A program made the translations under genes and the position numbers. The notes under the pieces were generated by a model. That model saw only the letters and a list, made by a program, of their open reading frames with translations, searched no databases and was not told where the DNA came from. A stretch of DNA of 64,000 nucleotides from Vineibacter terrae. Its GTDB lineage: Bacteria; Pseudomonadota; Alphaproteobacteria; Reyranellales; Reyranellaceae. The DNA is taken from assembly GCF_008039615.1 (NCBI RefSeq), contig NZ_VDUZ01000011.1, forward strand, positions 124,001 to 188,000. Direction: 5' to 3'. Below are positions 51,761 through 62,000 of the stretch, in pieces (position 1 is the first letter of the stretch; the number at the start of each line of letters is the position of its first letter).

Positions 51761-54262
51761 TCATCTCTGCCCGAGGTTCCGGTACCACTTCCGTTCGGGA
51801 GGGGTCTTCGACGTGTCATCGTAGCGGAAGCATTCAGCAAGATCGTCCACGGATTGCAGCACGCCGAGCAGCACATGGGCGTTGATCGGCGTGCCACCGC
51901 CGGTCTCATAGTGACTGACGTAGTTGGCGATGATCGCCGGCACATGCTGGTTGCGGAAATCCGACTTCTGCTGCGCGGACAGCACGAGCTTCCCGCAGCC
52001 GTCATAGAGGTCAATGGCTGCCGAGATGGCGTCGATGGCATTGCCGACCGTCTTATTGTCGCTTCGTATAGCGTAGTCTGGCGGCACCGGAATTTTCAGC
52101 TTGGAGATGATCTGCGACAACTTGAACTCTAGGTACTGCCGCACGAACGGCTGTCCGATATCCACTTGCCCGGCCAGAAGATGCGTTGTCGCAAGGGTTT
52201 TGAGTCGGTTCGCGTCGAGTTGGCTTGCGTACACGTTCCCCGTGGGGGCTGCACCTTGCAGGCGCTGGTGGTGCCAGCCCACCTGTTCGCTTGCCGTCTT
52301 GTCAAAATATTTCTCCAGCAGCGTGTCGTGGCTGAGCACGATGAATTGCAGGCCGTCGGCCGCCGCTGAAGCCTGCAACTTGGTGCGCAAGGCCTCCATC
52401 AAAGCAAACTGGTGGCCGCCGTCGAAGCTGGAGGTGATGTCGTCGAGCACCATGAAGCGTGCGGGACCGCTCTGCTTAACCGCCGCAGCAAAAAAGATCG
52501 CCCCGGCAATGGCGTTCCGATAGCTCTCCGACAGGACGGCGCGCGCTGAGATGCCAGCCTCGCCGTAAAAGTTCTCCAGCTTCAGATCCACGTCCTGGCT
52601 GTCCGACGACCGCTCCAGCTTGGGCCGCATGTCTACACCACCTCGCACCAGGCCCCGGAACAGCTCCTGATAGCTTGCCTCGATCGCGTTGATGCGCTGG
52701 GTCGCCAGCCGGCTCTCCGCCTCGCCCACGGCCTTGGCTGCGGTACTGATGAAGGTCTGCCACCGCTCCCGCCACTTCTTGTGCGTCCGCCAGATGCCCG
52801 CGTCCTTCGCCGCTGTCCGGTGTCCAAGGATGGCTTCGCGAAAGCGGCTTCCGGCTTCAAGCTGCTGGGTCAGCGCGACGAGGGATGGGGAAAGTTCCGC
52901 TTGAAGCTCCTGTTCCCGCTTCTGCGCGGTCTCAAGGGTGGTCTTTCGCTCCTCTTCGAGCTGCTGCGCGCTATCGACCGCTTCACGCAAACGACCTTCG
53001 GTCAGGCGGCCTTCGCTCGCCAACTGCCGGATGTTCGCCCGGTGCTTCTTGTCGTCCGCGATGGTCAGGGCGGCGCAGCCTTCCAGCTTGTTGAGCCAAT
53101 CTAGCCAGACGCTGGCGGTCACGACTTGCTTGAGGTCTTCACCCAGTTGGTCCGCTTCCCGGTAACGCTCAAGCAATCGCTCCATCCGCGCGGCGATGGG
53201 CTCTTCAATCCGCGTGTCACACACGGGGCATTGGTGGGGATCGCTCCAGTCCGCCTCTGCCACCGCGCCCTTGGCTGCCTCGAAAAGGTCCTGTCGGCTT
53301 TTGCTACCAGCAAGCGCGACCGCCGCGTCATGGCGGCGTGCCAGGTCGAGTAGCATCGCGATGTCGGCCGCCACCTCAGAAGCGGGTGCGCTTTGGGCAA
53401 GGGCTTCGATATTCCGCAGCACCTTTTGATATTCGGCTTTGGCCGGGCCGCCTTCCGCCGCGACGATGGCTGCGCGCGCGGCGTCCATATCCACCGTCAG
53501 TATGTTTTTTCCGGCGAAGGCGCGCGCGAGAGTCGGAACGGCCGCCAGTGCGGCCGTCACTTCCGCGATCCGCTGCTCTTCGGCCGAGAGGTCCTGTATA
53601 GCGGTTCCCGTCACGGCCTCAAACGCCGACAACGCCGCGGCCCGACAATCCCGTACGAGCCTTTCGGCAGCATCCAGCTTCGCCTTCAAGGCGGCCATCT
53701 GGAAATCGGTGTTGAAGGCGCGTGTGTTGCTCGCCTGATCGAACCGTTGGTGGAGGTGCGCGAAGCGGGCCAGCCCGATGAGGGAGGAGAAGGTGCGCCC
53801 ACGATCGAGGGGTGTATCGTCGATGAAACGCGCGAACTTGGTGTAGTCTACGACCGTGAAGTCTTCGGCCAAAGAGGCGAGAAACGCTTCGGGATCGGCA
53901 TGTCCTGTCGGGCTCGTCACGGTACGCTGCCCTGCGGCCGTGCGCTGGACAACGATTTCGACCGCCGCCGTGCCGTCGTCCGGTTTAAATTCCAGCGTGA
54001 TAGAGCCGACCCCGCCCGTATGGAAGCGGTTCACGTAGTATGTCTCGGGCCGCTCGCTCCGCTGGAGCCCGTCGAGCTTGGGTAGCTTGCCGAAGATGGC
54101 GTAGCTGATGGCCTCGAAGAGCGAGGTCTTGCCGATGCCGTTCTGGGCATAGATGGAATTGACCGCGTCGGGCTTGAAGCGAAGGGTTAGCGGATCTCCC
54201 TCGTTCTTGATGCCCCGAAACCCTTCGACGCTGAGCTTGGTCAGATAGTAGCGGGGCATCAC
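51761..54262 (-). CDS. Zn-hook RecF/SMC-like AAA ATPase
   Basis: An 833-residue ATPase. The start YYLTKLSVEGFRGI leads to the P-loop AQNGIGKTSLFEA (residues 39-51), whose first Gly is replaced by Ala. Two coiled-coil-like regions flank a hook C345-PV-C348 (CPVCDTRIEEP). The distal half has ISARAVLSESYRNAIAGAIFFAA (signature-like), Walker B FMVLDDITSSFD (about 600) and FIVLSHDTLLEKYF. The start overlaps the small upstream gene by 4 bases. The fold suggests a DNA-sensing or loading ATPase of a defence system, similar in layout to the split ATPase at 5772-8129. Confidence 0.82.
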   Translation of the reverse strand: MMPRYYLTKLSVEGFRGIKNEGDPLTLRFKPDAVNSIYAQNGIGKTSLFEAISYAIFGKLPKLDGLQRSERPETYYVNRFHTGGVGSITLEFKPDDGTAAVEIVVQRTAAGQRTVTSPTGHADPEAFLASLAEDFTVVDYTKFARFIDDTPLDRGRTFSSLIGLARFAHLHQRFDQASNTRAFNTDFQMAALKAKLDAAERLVRDCRAAALSAFEAVTGTAIQDLSAEEQRIAEVTAALAAVPTLARAFAGKNILTVDMDAARAAIVAAEGGPAKAEYQKVLRNIEALAQSAPASEVAADIAMLLDLARRHDAAVALAGSKSRQDLFEAAKGAVAEADWSDPHQCPVCDTRIEEPIAARMERLLERYREADQLGEDLKQVVTASVWLDWLNKLEGCAALTIADDKKHRANIRQLASEGRLTEGRLREAVDSAQQLEEERKTTLETAQKREQELQAELSPSLVALTQQLEAGSRFREAILGHRTAAKDAGIWRTHKKWRERWQTFISTAAKAVGEAESRLATQRINAIEASYQELFRGLVRGGVDMRPKLERSSDSQDVDLKLENFYGEAGISARAVLSESYRNAIAGAIFFAAAVKQSGPARFMVLDDITSSFDGGHQFALMEALRTKLQASAAADGLQFIVLSHDTLLEKYFDKTASEQVGWHHQRLQGAAPTGNVYASQLDANRLKTLATTHLLAGQVDIGQPFVRQYLEFKLSQIISKLKIPVPPDYAIRSDNKTVGNAIDAISAAIDLYDGCGKLVLSAQQKSDFRNQHVPAIIANYVSHYETGGGTPINAHVLLGVLQSVDDLAECFRYDDTSKTPPERKWYRNLGQR

Positions 54263-54486
54263 ACATCCCCCGCAGCGTCTATGTCCGCCTGCGCGGCAAC
54301 CTCCAGCGCCTCTAGGACCTTCTGATTGAAGTCCCGCCGCGCATTGTTGTCGCCGGTCTCCAGGACTGTGAGATTATCGAAGAGGATTTTGGCGCATTCG
54401 GCATCTACCGCCTCCAGGTGCGCTTTCAGCCTTTCGATATTCTTCTGCCAATCCTCGCCGATCGCGAAATCGAAAGAGTTCTGCAT
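54259..54486 (-). CDS. Small acidic protein, first gene of the ATPase operon
   Basis: A 75-residue acidic, helical protein: MQNSFDFAIGEDWQKNIERL, then AECAKILFDNLTVLETGDNNARRDFNQKVLEALEVAAQADIDAAGDV. No family recognised. Its stop overlaps the ATPase ATG by 4 bases (ATGA type), and GGGAGGCGG lies upstream of its start. A small gene in front of an SMC-like ATPase also occurs at 5350-5559. It could be a regulatory subunit or an inhibitor of the ATPase. Confidence 0.7.
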   Translation of the reverse strand: MQNSFDFAIGEDWQKNIERLKAHLEAVDAECAKILFDNLTVLETGDNNARRDFNQKVLEALEVAAQADIDAAGDV

Positions 54487-54577
54487 GCCGCCTCCCGAGC
54501 TTGGCCTCGCTGTCAGTCGGGATCATCGTCAGCCCCAAGCTGCGCGCTATCTCTCCGATTGACCTAGCCCAAATTCA

Positions 54578-54594
54578 CGTATATAAAATATACG
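54578..54594. promoter_or_regulatory. Palindrome between the two divergent defence operons
   Basis: CGTATAT-AAA-ATATACG is a perfect 7-bp inverted repeat around AAA. It lies 92 bases from the small gene start (leftward) and 53 from the WYL gene start (rightward) in an AT-rich stretch. BrxR/CapW-type WYL regulators bind such palindromes at their own promoters, so this is the likely operator for both operons. Confidence 0.6.
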
Positions 54595-54646
54595 CAAAAG
54601 AGATTCAAGAGAGAATAGTTTCTATGCGTGTCTTGCGGAGAATGCA

Positions 54647-55510
54647 TTGATCTGGGGTGCCGGGCAGAGGCTCGAATTCATTGAGTTCCGCCTGTTTTGG
54701 GAGGGGGCGATCAATCGCGCCGACCTCGTAGAGTTTTTCGGCATATCGATCCCTCAGGCATCGAAGGACCTGGCGCTCTATCAGGAGCGAGCACCAGGGA
54801 ACATGGAGTACGACAAGCGCAGCAAGCGCTATGTCGCCGCCGAGCAATTCGTCCTGCGCTTCCTCGACCCTGACCCCTATGTGTATCTCGCGCAGCTTCG
54901 CGCGGTGACGGAAGGGGCAGTCCCTTCCCATGACTCATGGATCGCCGAGCTTCCGAGGGCTGACGTGGCCCTGACGCCTAAGCGGGACATCGACATTGGC
55001 GTCCTGCGCAAGGTTCTCGACGCGGTGCGCGAAGGCGCTTCGGTCGAGGTCTTCTACCAGTCGATGAACAAGGTGCGCCCGGATCCTATCTGGCGTCGGA
55101 TCACGCCCCACGCTTTTGGCTATGACGGTTTCCGCTGGCACGTCCGGGCCTATTGCCACCTTGAGCACAGGTTCAAAGATTTCCTGCTGCCGCGGATTCT
55201 GGAGGTTGGCGCGAAGGGAGAGCCGGGAGAGACCGGCGAACAGGATTGGCTCTGGAACAATTATTTCGACGTCGTCATCGGGCCGCATCCCGCGCTAACC
55301 GAGAGTCAGAAAAAGGTCGTCGCCAAGGATTATGGGCTGGATCACGGCAACGGCGTACTCTCAGTTCGCTATGCGATGCTCTTCTACGTTTTGAAGCGTC
55401 TTGGTTTGCTTGGTGATGCCGCAAAGCAGAGCGCCCATACGCAGCATATCGTTACAATAAACCGCAAGGAAACTGAGGCCGCGCTTGAGAAGGCGGAGCT
55501 TCGGCTATGA
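54647..55510 (+). CDS. WYL-domain transcriptional regulator (BrxR/CapW-like)
   Basis: A 287-residue regulator from a TTG at 54647. The N-terminal winged HTH is RLEFIEFRLFWEGAINRADLVEFFGISIPQASKDLALYQE (residues 8-47). The WYL domain spans about 125-205 with VEVFYQSMNKVRPDPIWRRITPHAFGYDGFRWHVRAYCHLEHRFKDFLLPRIL, including the conserved aromatic and Arg positions, and a C-terminal extension follows. BrxR/CapW proteins repress defence operons until infection. It heads the helicase operon and is divergent from the ATPase operon. Confidence 0.88.
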   Translation: MIWGAGQRLEFIEFRLFWEGAINRADLVEFFGISIPQASKDLALYQERAPGNMEYDKRSKRYVAAEQFVLRFLDPDPYVYLAQLRAVTEGAVPSHDSWIAELPRADVALTPKRDIDIGVLRKVLDAVREGASVEVFYQSMNKVRPDPIWRRITPHAFGYDGFRWHVRAYCHLEHRFKDFLLPRILEVGAKGEPGETGEQDWLWNNYFDVVIGPHPALTESQKKVVAKDYGLDHGNGVLSVRYAMLFYVLKRLGLLGDAAKQSAHTQHIVTINRKETEAALEKAELRL

Positions 55511-55532
55511 ACGAATCGGGGAGCGCCGACTG

Positions 55533-58500
55533 ATGGGGGCGAGGCTTGAGGAGATAAAGAACGGCGCATCGGTGCGGGGCGTCGCCTCGGCGCAGGCCGT
55601 GCATGTCATTTCGGTCGATTGGATTGGCGATCAGGCGGTCAACGTCGTTTACCGCGATCACAACGGCACGGTGGCAGAGGCTGTTCTTTACCGGGACGAC
55701 GAGCATCGTCTTGAAGTCGAGCAGAACGGGCGGCCCTGGTCGTTCGACGCCGATGGCGCGCTGCTGCGTCTGGTGACGGAAGCCAACCGCATCAAGCTGG
55801 CGCACTATTTTGACCCGTATCTGGCGATCCATACGAGTCTGGTCGATCCGCTGCCGCATCAAATCTCAGCGGTCTATGGCGAGATGCTGCCGCGCCAGCC
55901 GCTGCGCTTCCTCCTTGCCGATGATCCCGGCGCCGGCAAAACGATCATGGCCGGGCTATTGATGAAGGAGCTGATCGCCCGCAGCGATCTCGAGCGGTGC
56001 CTCGTCGTCGCTCCGGGCAGCCTGGTCGAGCAGTGGCAGGACGAACTCGGCCAGAAGTTCAATCTCGAATTCGACATCCTTTCCCGCGACATGATTGAGA
56101 ACTCGCGTTCGAGCAATCCGTTCAGCGACCGGGATCGGCTGATCGTCCGTCTCGACGTGCTTGCGCGCAATGAGGAGCTTCAAGAGAAGCTCATGAGCGC
56201 GCGCGAATGGGATCTGATTATCTGCGACGAAGCGCATCGCATGTCGGCCACCTATTTCGGCGGCGAAGTCAAATATACGCGCCGTTATCAGGTCGGTCAG
56301 AAGCTCGGCCAGATCTGCCGGCACCTATTGCTGATGTCGGCGACGCCGCACAACGGCAAGGAAGAGGATTTCCAACTTTTCATGGCGCTGCTCGACGGCG
56401 ATCGGTTCGAGGGCCGGTTTCGCGATGGCGTCCACTATGCCGACACCGAAGACATGATGCGGCGGCTGACCAAGGAGGAACTGCTCAAGTTCGACGGCCG
56501 GCCGCTCTTCCCGGAGCGGCGGGCGCGCACCGTCAAATATCAGCTATCGGCAGGGGAGGCTGCGCTCTACACCGCCGTCACCGAATATGTGCGCACCGAG
56601 ATGAACCGCGTGCAGCGGTTCGCCGAGGGTGACGGGAAGAAGCGCAACAATGTTGGCTTCGCCTTGCAGATTCTACAGCGACGCCTCGCGTCGTCACCGG
56701 CCGCTATCTACCAGTCGCTCAAGCGGCGCCGCGAGCGACTGGAAAATGAGCTGGGCGAGGCGCGCCTTGCCGCCAAGGGTCGCCGGGCCGGCATGGGCGA
56801 ACCGGCGGTCAACGCCGACATGCTGCGCAACATTGAGGAATATGGCCAGGAGGAGATCGACGAGCTTGAGGATCTGATCTCGACGGGAGCGACGACGGCC
56901 GAGACCGTTGAGCAACTCGCCCTGGAAGTCGAGACGCTGAAGGGCCTGGAAACGATGGCGCTCGGCGTGCTGCGCTCCGGCGTGGATACGAAGTGGAGCC
57001 AGCTCAATCGTATACTCGACGACGATCTCATGATCGACGCCGCCGGAAATCGCCGCAAGCTGATCATCTTCACCGAACCCAAGGACACGCTCCACTACCT
57101 GCTCGACAAGGTGCGGGCGCGGCTCGGCAATCCCGAGGCCGTGGAAGTGATCCATGGCGGAGTGTCGCGCGAAGAGCGGCGCAAGGTCGTTGAGCGGTTC
57201 ATGCAGGACAAGGACATGCTGGTCCTCATCGCCAACGATGCGGCCGGCGAAGGCGTGAACCTTCAGCGTGGCCACCTCATGGTCAATTACGACCTGCCGT
57301 GGAACCCGAACAAGATCGAGCAGCGGTTCGGGCGCATCCATCGCATCGGCCAGACCGAGGTCTGCCATCTATGGAACCTCGTCGCGGCCGATACGCGCGA
57401 GGGCGAGGTTTATGCGCGGCTTCTTGAAAAGCTTGAGGCGGCGCGCGAGGCGCTGGGCGGCCGTGTCTATGACGTGCTGGGCGAGTTGTTCGACGGCGTG
57501 GCGCTCAAGGACCTGCTGTTCGAAGCGATCCAGTATGGCGAGAAAGAAGAGGTCAAGGCGCGTCTGTTCCAACAGGTCGATGGCGCCGTCGATCAGGCGA
57601 ACCTGCTCGAACTGCTCCGTCGCCGGGCGCTGACCAACGACACCATGCCGGAGGCCAGGGTCGAGGAGCTGCGGCTGGAAATGGAACGCGCCGAGGCTCT
57701 GCGTCTTCAGCCGCACCACATCCAAAGCTTCTTCGTCGAGGCGTTCCAGCATCTGGGCGGCCGGGTCAAGCGCCGCGAGGAAGGGCGCTGGGAGATCAGC
57801 CATGTGCCGGTGCGCATCCGCGAGCGGGACCGCCAGATCGGGACTGGCGCGCCGATCCAGACGCAATATGAGCGGATCTGCTTCGAGAAGGACAAGATCA
57901 ATCAACAGCCGGTCGCCGCTTTCGTCTGCCCTGGCCATCCGCTGCTCGAAGCTGTGATCAGCCTGATCCGCGAGCAGTATGAGCAGATCATGCGGCAGGG
58001 CGCGATCCTGGTGGACGACACCGATGCTGGCGACGCGCTGTCGGCGATTTTCCTGTTGGAGCACACCGTCCAGGACGGTCGCGTCACCAGCGCCGGCAAG
58101 CCGCATGTGATTTCGCAGCGGCTCCAGTTCGCCGCCATTGATAAGGCCGGGAACGCCGTCAACGCTGGCATCGCACCGCATTTGAATCTGCGGCCCGCCA
58201 AGCCGGAGGAGATCGCCAGCGTGCGCGACCTTCTGGAGGAGAGCTGGCTGACCACTGATCTGGAAAAGACTGCGATCCGGTTTGCTACGGTCGAATTGGC
58301 CCAGGGCCATGTCGCAGAGGTCAAGGCGCGGCGCCTGCCTGAGATCGAAAAGGTCGAGCAGGAAGTTCGTGCGCGGCTCAAGAAGGAGATCAACTACTGG
58401 GACTCGCGCGCCTTCGAGCTGAAGGAAGAGGAGAGGGCCGGCAAGAAGACGCGGGTGAATTGGCAGAACGCCCAGCGCCGGGCCGAAGACCTTGCGGAGC

Positions 58501-59036
58501 GGCAGAAACGCCGCATGGACCAGCTCGAACGGGAACGGTTCATTTCGTCGCAGCCGCCGCGTGTGCGGGGCGGCATGGTCGTCATCCCGCGAGGGCTGCT
58601 GGAAGAGCGTCAGACGCCAAGCGTTCCGAACCGCTTCGCGGAAGATCCCGCCGCACGTCGGCAGATCGAACTTGCGGCGATGGAAGCCGTCATGGCGGCC
58701 GAGCGTGCACTGGGTAACGAGCCGGCCGACGTCTCGGCCCAGAAGATCGGCTACGACATCGCTTCGCATGATCCGAGATCTGGGCATCTGCGCTTCATCG
58801 AGGTCAAGGGTCGCATCGACGGCGCGGACAGCGTGATGATCACGCGGCAGGAGGTCATCACCTCCCTGCACGAGCCGGAGAAATTCATCCTCGCGATCGT
58901 CTCCGTCAACGCCGGTTTCGCCCATGCGCCCCGCTATGTGCGCGGTCCACTCGTCGAGCGTGAGCCGTCCTTTCTGGAAACCGCGATCCAGTTTGACCTT
59001 CGACGCTTGCTGGAACGTGCAGAGGCGCCGTTATGA
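55533..59036 (+). CDS. SNF2-family helicase, DrmD-like
   Basis: A 1167-residue SF2 helicase. Motif I is LADDPGAGKTIMAG, motif II LIICDEAHRMS (DEAH), motif III LLMSATPHNGKEEDF, motif V LIANDAAGEGVNLQ and motif VI IEQRFGRIHRIGQTE. A long middle and C-terminal region with coiled coil (LAERQKRRMDQLERERFI) ends in a DUF3883-like domain (IGYDIASHDPRSGHLRFIEVKGRI), which resembles a nuclease fold. This is the architecture of the DISARM class 1 helicase DrmD and related MTase-linked helicases. The ATG at 55533 is preferred over 55485, which overlaps the WYL gene. Confidence 0.88.
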   Translation: MGARLEEIKNGASVRGVASAQAVHVISVDWIGDQAVNVVYRDHNGTVAEAVLYRDDEHRLEVEQNGRPWSFDADGALLRLVTEANRIKLAHYFDPYLAIHTSLVDPLPHQISAVYGEMLPRQPLRFLLADDPGAGKTIMAGLLMKELIARSDLERCLVVAPGSLVEQWQDELGQKFNLEFDILSRDMIENSRSSNPFSDRDRLIVRLDVLARNEELQEKLMSAREWDLIICDEAHRMSATYFGGEVKYTRRYQVGQKLGQICRHLLLMSATPHNGKEEDFQLFMALLDGDRFEGRFRDGVHYADTEDMMRRLTKEELLKFDGRPLFPERRARTVKYQLSAGEAALYTAVTEYVRTEMNRVQRFAEGDGKKRNNVGFALQILQRRLASSPAAIYQSLKRRRERLENELGEARLAAKGRRAGMGEPAVNADMLRNIEEYGQEEIDELEDLISTGATTAETVEQLALEVETLKGLETMALGVLRSGVDTKWSQLNRILDDDLMIDAAGNRRKLIIFTEPKDTLHYLLDKVRARLGNPEAVEVIHGGVSREERRKVVERFMQDKDMLVLIANDAAGEGVNLQRGHLMVNYDLPWNPNKIEQRFGRIHRIGQTEVCHLWNLVAADTREGEVYARLLEKLEAAREALGGRVYDVLGELFDGVALKDLLFEAIQYGEKEEVKARLFQQVDGAVDQANLLELLRRRALTNDTMPEARVEELRLEMERAEALRLQPHHIQSFFVEAFQHLGGRVKRREEGRWEISHVPVRIRERDRQIGTGAPIQTQYERICFEKDKINQQPVAAFVCPGHPLLEAVISLIREQYEQIMRQGAILVDDTDAGDALSAIFLLEHTVQDGRVTSAGKPHVISQRLQFAAIDKAGNAVNAGIAPHLNLRPAKPEEIASVRDLLEESWLTTDLEKTAIRFATVELAQGHVAEVKARRLPEIEKVEQEVRARLKKEINYWDSRAFELKEEERAGKKTRVNWQNAQRRAEDLAERQKRRMDQLERERFISSQPPRVRGGMVVIPRGLLEERQTPSVPNRFAEDPAARRQIELAAMEAVMAAERALGNEPADVSAQKIGYDIASHDPRSGHLRFIEVKGRIDGADSVMITRQEVITSLHEPEKFILAIVSVNAGFAHAPRYVRGPLVEREPSFLETAIQFDLRRLLERAEAPL

Positions 59037-62000
59037 CCGTGAACCGCCAGGTGGCGGCGCCCCCGGTCGCGTGGCCCGATTATTTCCAGCCGATCCAGGA
59101 ACGCGCCACCAAACGATGGGATCAGCTTGAGGCGGACCCGGAACTTGCCGGGCCATGGCACCAGCTCTTCAAGCAGGTGCAGAGCCCTCGCCATATCCTC
59201 TCCGAGTTGCTTCAGAATGCTGATGATGCCGGCGCCAGCGAAGCGCGTGTCTCGATTGAGAATGATCGCTTCGTGTTCGAGCACAACGGCGAAGACTTCA
59301 TCGAGGCTCACTTCGCGTCAATCTGCCGCTTCGGCTATTCCAATAAACGCGCGCTTCACACAATCGGGTTTCGAGGAATCGGGTTCAAGAGCACGTTCAG
59401 CCTGGGTGATCGCGTCGAGCTTTTCACGCCGACCCTGGCAGTCGCCTTCGAGCGCACGCGGTTCACCCAGCCGCATTGGATCGACAGCCGCAATCTGACG
59501 TCGGGGACCACGCGCGTCGAAGTAGCGATCGCCGACGCGCTGCTACGTCGTGAAGTCGAAAGGAACCTCGACGAATGGCTGAAGAGCCCGGTTTCACTGC
59601 TCTTTTTCAAAAAAATCCGCCGCCTGCGGATCGGCGACAGCGAGGTGCATTGGCAGAGCCTCGGACCCGGCCCCATCGCCGAGAGCGAATGGATGGCCTT
59701 GGATGAGAAGGCGGACAATCCCTTCTTGTTGGTGCGATCGGGCGAGGAAGCCTTTCCGGCTGAGGCGCTCGACGAGATCCGCAAGGAGCGGATGCTGGGG
59801 GCTGAGGACAGTGGTGATTTCCCGCCCTGCCGTATCGAGATCGTGCTGGGCGCGAAAGGCAGGCTCTATGTCGTGCTGCCGACCGGGGTCGAAACGACGC
59901 TTCCCTTCGCCTGCAACGCGCCCTTCATCCAGGATCCGGCGCGTCTCAAGATCAAGGACCCGGAGACCTCGCCGACCAATCGCTGGCTTCTGAATCGGGC
60001 CGGCGAACTCGCCGCGAGCGCGATGATGGAGTGGCTGGAGCGGACCAGGACCGGCGCGCAGGATCGGGCGGACGCCTATGGCCTGCTGCCCGACGTTGAC
60101 CGAGAGGCGACGACGCTCGAAGGGGCATGTGGTGCGATCGTCGAGCTGGCGTTTGATGCTGCTATCGATGGCCGACCGATGCTGTTGACCGAAGAGGGGC
60201 AGCTTGTTGGCGCCAAGAGCGCAATCGCCGTCCCGCGGCCGATATTCGACATCTGGCCGGCGGACCAGGCCATGGCGTTGCTCGACGTCAAGGCCCGCCC
60301 GGCGTTGTGCCAGTATGTATCGTCCAAGGATCGGACCAAGCTCGTCCATTGGGGGCTGGTCGAGGAGTTCTCGAAGGCCGACCTGCTGGAGCGCCTGCGC
60401 AGCAATCATCTCCCTCGGCCCTCGACCTGGCGGCATCTGCTGAACCTGTGGTCCTACATCGCTCCCGAGGTCACGGGCTGGCAGTGCCATGATGCCGATA
60501 GCCTGCGGATTGTGCCCGTTCAGGGCAAGGAGGTGCTCTACGCGGCGTCGGAGATCGTTCGGCTTGGCGAGAAGAAGTTGCTCCAGTCGGAGGGAGACTG
60601 GGAGTTCCTCGCCAGCCACCTGATCGTCCTCAATCAGAACTGGACCCGCTTCCTCGCCGAGCAGCGTCGCGACAAGGGAGAGGGGGAGAGCCGCAACGAT
60701 CCGGTCGAGGCGGCATTCGCGGTGCTGGAGGAGATCGGCCTCGACGGGACGAGCGACGTCAACGCAGTGATCGAGCGCGTCGCCGCCGATTATTTCGGCT
60801 CCGGTCAGCCGAAGCTCGCCGAGTGCGTCCAGCTTGCCCAGATCGCCGCCAAGCTGGGCGTCACGATCGGCGACGCCTTCCGATATGCCTGCGCCGATCT
60901 GAAGCTTCGGCCGATCGGCAAGGGGGTGTTGTTCGACGAGAATGGCGCGTTGGAGGAGTTGTTGCCGGAGTCCGTCCGAAAGACGCAGCTCCTGCATGGC
61001 GATTATGTGGCGAGCTTCAAATCCTGCACGCGGGAAGATTGGCAGCGCTGGGTGTCGTCGGGCCGTTCGGGGCTTCAGACGATGGCGCCGCTCGCTCAGA
61101 AGCGGACCAGCATTTACGGACGTCAGCGCGCCGTTGCGGAGGCGCAGGCGCGCGGGCAGCGCCAGCCGCTTTATTATGCCTATGTCACGGATAGCTTCGT
61201 TCTTGATGATTGGGACTTCCCAGCCGACTATTGGCGGCACTGGGAGTCGTTGTCGAAAGCCGATCCCGGTATTTGGGCCAAGGTCGTCGGGAAGGTCCTG
61301 GAGCAGCGCGACGCCTATTGGTCACGGGCTTCGAGCGCTCGCCTGTCGCAGGTGGCGACCACCGGATCGACGCGATCGGTCAGCTCGGAGCCGTTGCTGG
61401 CGGATTGGCTGCTGAAACTGCGGGCCAAGCCCTGCCTTCCTGACACCCGCAACATGATCCAGCTCTCGGCGGAACTGGTGCGCAGGACGCCGGAGACGGA
61501 GGCGCTGATCGACGTTGAGCCCTTCGTGCACGGGCTGCTCGACCGGGAAACGACGCGCCCGCTGCTCGATCTTCTCGGTGTCCGCAGCGCGCCTAGCGGC
61601 CCGGGGCGCCTGCTCGACCGGCTGCGCGCCCTGGCGAAATCCGACCGGGCGCCGGCGCATGAGGTCGAGAAATGGTATCGCCGCCTGGATCAGATGCTCG
61701 ACGGTTGCTCGACCGCTGATGCGCAGAACATCAGGAACGCGTTCAAGGTCGAGAAGCTGATCCTCGCCCAGGACGGGACATGGGCAACGACCGGCGGCAT
61801 CTTCCTGGCCGGGGATGAGGAGGATGTTCCCGGCGCCGCGGTCGTGCGCGCGTCCGTGCTCGACCTCAGCCTCTGGCGTCGTATCGGTGTCGCCGACCGC
61901 CCGTCCGCGGACCTCGCGCTGCAATGGCTCGGAACCCTGGCCTCAGGGAAGGTTCTGTCGGCCGACGACGCCCGGCGGGCTCGCACCTTGCTGGTCCGCT

